From CAYNTG01 sp964400105 (GTDB lineage: Bacteria; UBP14; UBA6098), in contig CAYNTG010000054.1 in assembly GCA_964400105.1 (NCBI GenBank), positions 1-14,973 on the forward strand: a DNA stretch of 14,973 nucleotides. Direction: 5' to 3'. Shown here piece by piece: positions 12,972-14,973 of this stretch. The notes beneath the pieces were generated by a model, which saw only the letters and a list, made by a program, of their open reading frames with translations, was not told the origin of the DNA and did no database searches. The position numbers and the translations under genes were made by a program. Position 1 is the stretch's first letter; every line of letters starts with the position of its first letter.

Positions 12972-14973
12972 CTATTTCACCGCAGAAAGCTCTACGAAGA
13001 ACTTGCTTCCTTTATCCCGTTTTGATTCTACCCAAATTTTGCCATTGTGGCGTTCGACGAGCTTTTTAACGGTTGCGAGGCCGAGTCCCTCGCCTTTTGA
13101 AGCCTTGTCAGCGATCTCATCCACCCGATAAAATACCATGAAGATATCATCGAGTTTATCCTCTGGAATACCTATTCCGTTGTCCTCGACGCAATATATG
13201 ACGCTATTGCCCTTTTTCTTCCCGGAAATTGTAATCTTCCCCGGCCTCGAAGGTTCCAAGAATTTTATCGCATTCTCTATAAGGTTCGAGAAAATCTGGT
13301 TTGTTCTGGCCCGGTCTGCAAAGCAGTGCGGCAGGCGGTTAATCTGAATCTGCGCGCCGGATTTATCTATATCGAATCTGGTCGAAGCGACGATCTCCTT
13401 TATCGTTTCCTTCATGTTGACCTCCTCGATCTTAAGCTCGTAGCGCCCCGAACGCGAATAGAACAAAAGCCCGTCGAGCATCATCTGGATTTTCTTGATA
13501 CCGGAAGAGATAAACTTAATCGACGACGGGATATCTTCATCGATCTTATATGAAAGCTCCTTATCCTTTTCATCGTCGGAGATATCCTTCGATTTTAGAA
13601 TCGAGATTATATCCTTAGCGGCCATTAGAAGCTCGTTGCTGAATCCGCTAATCGTGACCAACGGCGTTCGCATATCGTGCGATGCAACATAGATAATCCG
13701 TTCGAGTTCCTTATTACTCTCGATTAGCTTGGTAGAAGCACGTTCGAGTTTCTGCTCCGCCAGCTTGCGCTCGGTGATATCGACAATAATGCCCCTGAGA
13801 CCGACAGGCTTGCCGTCGCGGATAATCGGCGATGAGTATATGATAACCGGAAATTCCGAACCGTCTTTTCGCAATGCAGTATATTCGAATGATCCTTTTT
13901 CAATACCGTGCAATATTTTTTCGATATTCTCTCCCGCACTTTTTCTATCGCCCTCGGCAATGAACTGCAGCGCATTAACACCCCTATCTAAATCCTCCTG
14001 TGCATAACCAAGCTTCTCGAATGCAGCTCTATTTGCGAATGTCAGATTCCCCTGAATATCGCATTCATAGATCATCTCCGGAAGCAATTCCGCCATATCG
14101 CGGAATTTTTCCTCGCTCGCACATAGCGCCTTCTCCGCTTGCTTGCGCTCGGTGATGTCTCGAATAACGACATGAATTATCTGTTTGCTTCCAAGCGTAT
14201 ATTTGCCAGGAGTTGCTTCGGCTGAAAAAACTGAACCGTCTTTCCGAATAAACTTTGTCTCTACATTTAATATATCTTTTTTCTTCATAGCATCCAACAC
14301 TTGGGCGGAATGTTCCAATTCGCTCTCGGTATGTAATTCAAATACCGTTTTTTCGAGCAGTTCTTCTTTTGAATAGCCAAACTCTTCGCTTGCCTTATTA
14401 TTGGCATCCAAGATATTCATATCCATATCATGGATAATAATCGAATCGGGTGAAAATTGAAAAAGCTGTTTGTATTTCACTTCACTGTCTCTCAACGCTT
14501 CCTCTGCCAACTTGCGCTCGGTTATGTCACTGCATCCGCCAATCCACTTTAGAGGAATATCATCAATATCCAGTATTGGAATTCCTTTGTCAGACCAGTA
14601 AACCCAGGAACCATCTTTTTTCTGTATCCGATATTCTTCTTCAATCGGGTCTGTTGAAGTTTTGTGCAGTTCTATAGAATTAGATAATTTGATCCTGTCT
14701 TCAGGATGGATCAGAGCTATCCAAGCTTCAAGTGTTCTGGGAATTTCGCCCGGTTCATAGCCCAAATGTTTATCCAGGTTCCCAAACCATTCAAGGGAAT
14801 TTGTTTGAATATTCCATTCATAAATAAGATCAGTTGTTACATGTGCAATTGACTTAAGCCTTTCCTCCGCCCGTTTGCGCTCGGTGATATCGCGGATAAT
14901 GGCCTGAATAAACTTTTTCCCTGCTATCTCAAATATACATGAAGAGACTTCCGTACTGATAGCTTCTCCATTT
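12972..14973 (-). CDS. Multi-PAS sensor histidine kinase, 5' end outside the window
   Basis: The frame stays open from the stop at 12972 to the right edge (first full codon at 14972-14970), giving 666 visible residues. TTG 14765 is internal (HLGYEPGE) and not the true start, because upstream codons continue a PAS domain. Visible residues: the end of a PAS (1-35, IIRDITERKRAEE), PAS 2 (about 38-150), PAS 3 (164-275), PAS 4 (288-401), each closing with DITERK-xAE, then a HisKA-like helix with His432 in ASHDMRTPL, an extra helical segment rich in Lys and Asp, and an HATPase with N-box NLIENAIKF, DNGIGIP and GEGLGLATVKKL. No membrane segment is seen, so the visible part is cytosolic. The ASHD-type H-box resembles phytochrome-like kinases. 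No response regulator lies next to it on this side, so the partner and signal are unknown. Confidence 0.93.
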   Translation of the reverse strand, partial: NGEAISTEVSSCIFEIAGKKFIQAIIRDITERKRAEERLKSIAHVTTDLIYEWNIQTNSLEWFGNLDKHLGYEPGEIPRTLEAWIALIHPEDRIKLSNSIELHKTSTDPIEEEYRIQKKDGSWVYWSDKGIPILDIDDIPLKWIGGCSDITERKLAEEALRDSEVKYKQLFQFSPDSIIIHDMDMNILDANNKASEEFGYSKEELLEKTVFELHTESELEHSAQVLDAMKKKDILNVETKFIRKDGSVFSAEATPGKYTLGSKQIIHVVIRDITERKQAEKALCASEEKFRDMAELLPEMIYECDIQGNLTFANRAAFEKLGYAQEDLDRGVNALQFIAEGDRKSAGENIEKILHGIEKGSFEYTALRKDGSEFPVIIYSSPIIRDGKPVGLRGIIVDITERKLAEQKLERASTKLIESNKELERIIYVASHDMRTPLVTISGFSNELLMAAKDIISILKSKDISDDEKDKELSYKIDEDIPSSIKFISSGIKKIQMMLDGLLFYSRSGRYELKIEEVNMKETIKEIVASTRFDIDKSGAQIQINRLPHCFADRARTNQIFSNLIENAIKFLEPSRPGKITISGKKKGNSVIYCVEDNGIGIPEDKLDDIFMVFYRVDEIADKASKGEGLGLATVKKLVERHNGKIWVESKRDKGSKFFVELSAVK
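13765..14891 (-). repeat. Four dispersed copies of the PAS-linker coding motif
   Basis: On the + strand TTGCGCTCGGTGATATC or a one- to two-base variant occurs at 13765-13781, 14143-14159, 14512-14528 and 14875-14891, spaced 378, 369 and 363 bp. Each encodes the DITERK(L/Q/R)A linker between PAS modules. The near-identical DNA at regular spacing suggests module duplication or homogenisation of the linkers. Confidence 0.8.

Noticed and set aside
1..14973. CRISPR arrays, insertion sequences, tRNA or rRNA genes, attachment sites
   Set aside because: No regular short direct repeats with unique spacers, no transposase or integrase coding sequence, and no structural RNA sequence were recognised on either strand.

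Overview
The window reads as chromosomal DNA from an uncultured-type, Gram-negative-like bacterium of intermediate GC content. Three things point to a double-membrane organism near the Fibrobacteres-Chlorobi-Bacteroidetes (FCB) assemblage or an adjacent candidate phylum: a secreted protein with an NPFN...VPAGLY C-terminal domain of the FlgD-like / type IX sorting kind, a probable lipoprotein, and a Myxococcus-like pilB-pilT-pilC-pilS gene order. No taxonomic marker here fixes the phylum, so this is inference.

Left part (1-5433): a short left edge without a secure gene; a secreted two-repeat protein (166-1092) closed by a rho-independent terminator; a glycosyltransferase of the DUF3524 / tRNA-queuosine mannosyltransferase family (1163-2224); leuS for leucyl-tRNA synthetase with its own good sigma70-type promoter (2351-4801); and a small exported, probably lipid-anchored protein with a TolB/PD40-like beta-propeller repeat (4849-5433).

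Central part (5434-12783): a type IV pilus motor operon on the + strand. It holds pilB (extension ATPase with a c-di-GMP-type MshEN domain), an unusual ATPase-like gene, pilT (retraction ATPase with an added acidic and Lys-Pro N-terminal tail), pilC (platform protein) and pilS (membrane sensor kinase). Intergenic gaps are 37, 9, 17 and 37 nt. A plausible promoter, a hairpin and a possible 13-codon leader ORF precede pilB.

The most interesting object is the gene at 7309-8475. Its N-terminal 60% follows PilT and its C-terminal 40%, including the CxxC...CxxC zinc motif, follows PilB. It lies exactly between a complete pilB and a complete pilT, which is the product expected from unequal crossover between these paralogues. 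It keeps the Walker A lysine and the Walker B glutamate but has lost both HisBox histidines and the Arg-Asp after the Walker B glutamate. The frame is intact over 388 codons, so it may be a maintained pseudo-ATPase or regulatory subunit of the pilus motor.

Right part (12784-14973): a short convergent intergenic stretch, then a minus-strand multi-PAS histidine kinase that runs off the right edge. Neither kinase has a response regulator beside it here; in particular no pilR follows pilS.
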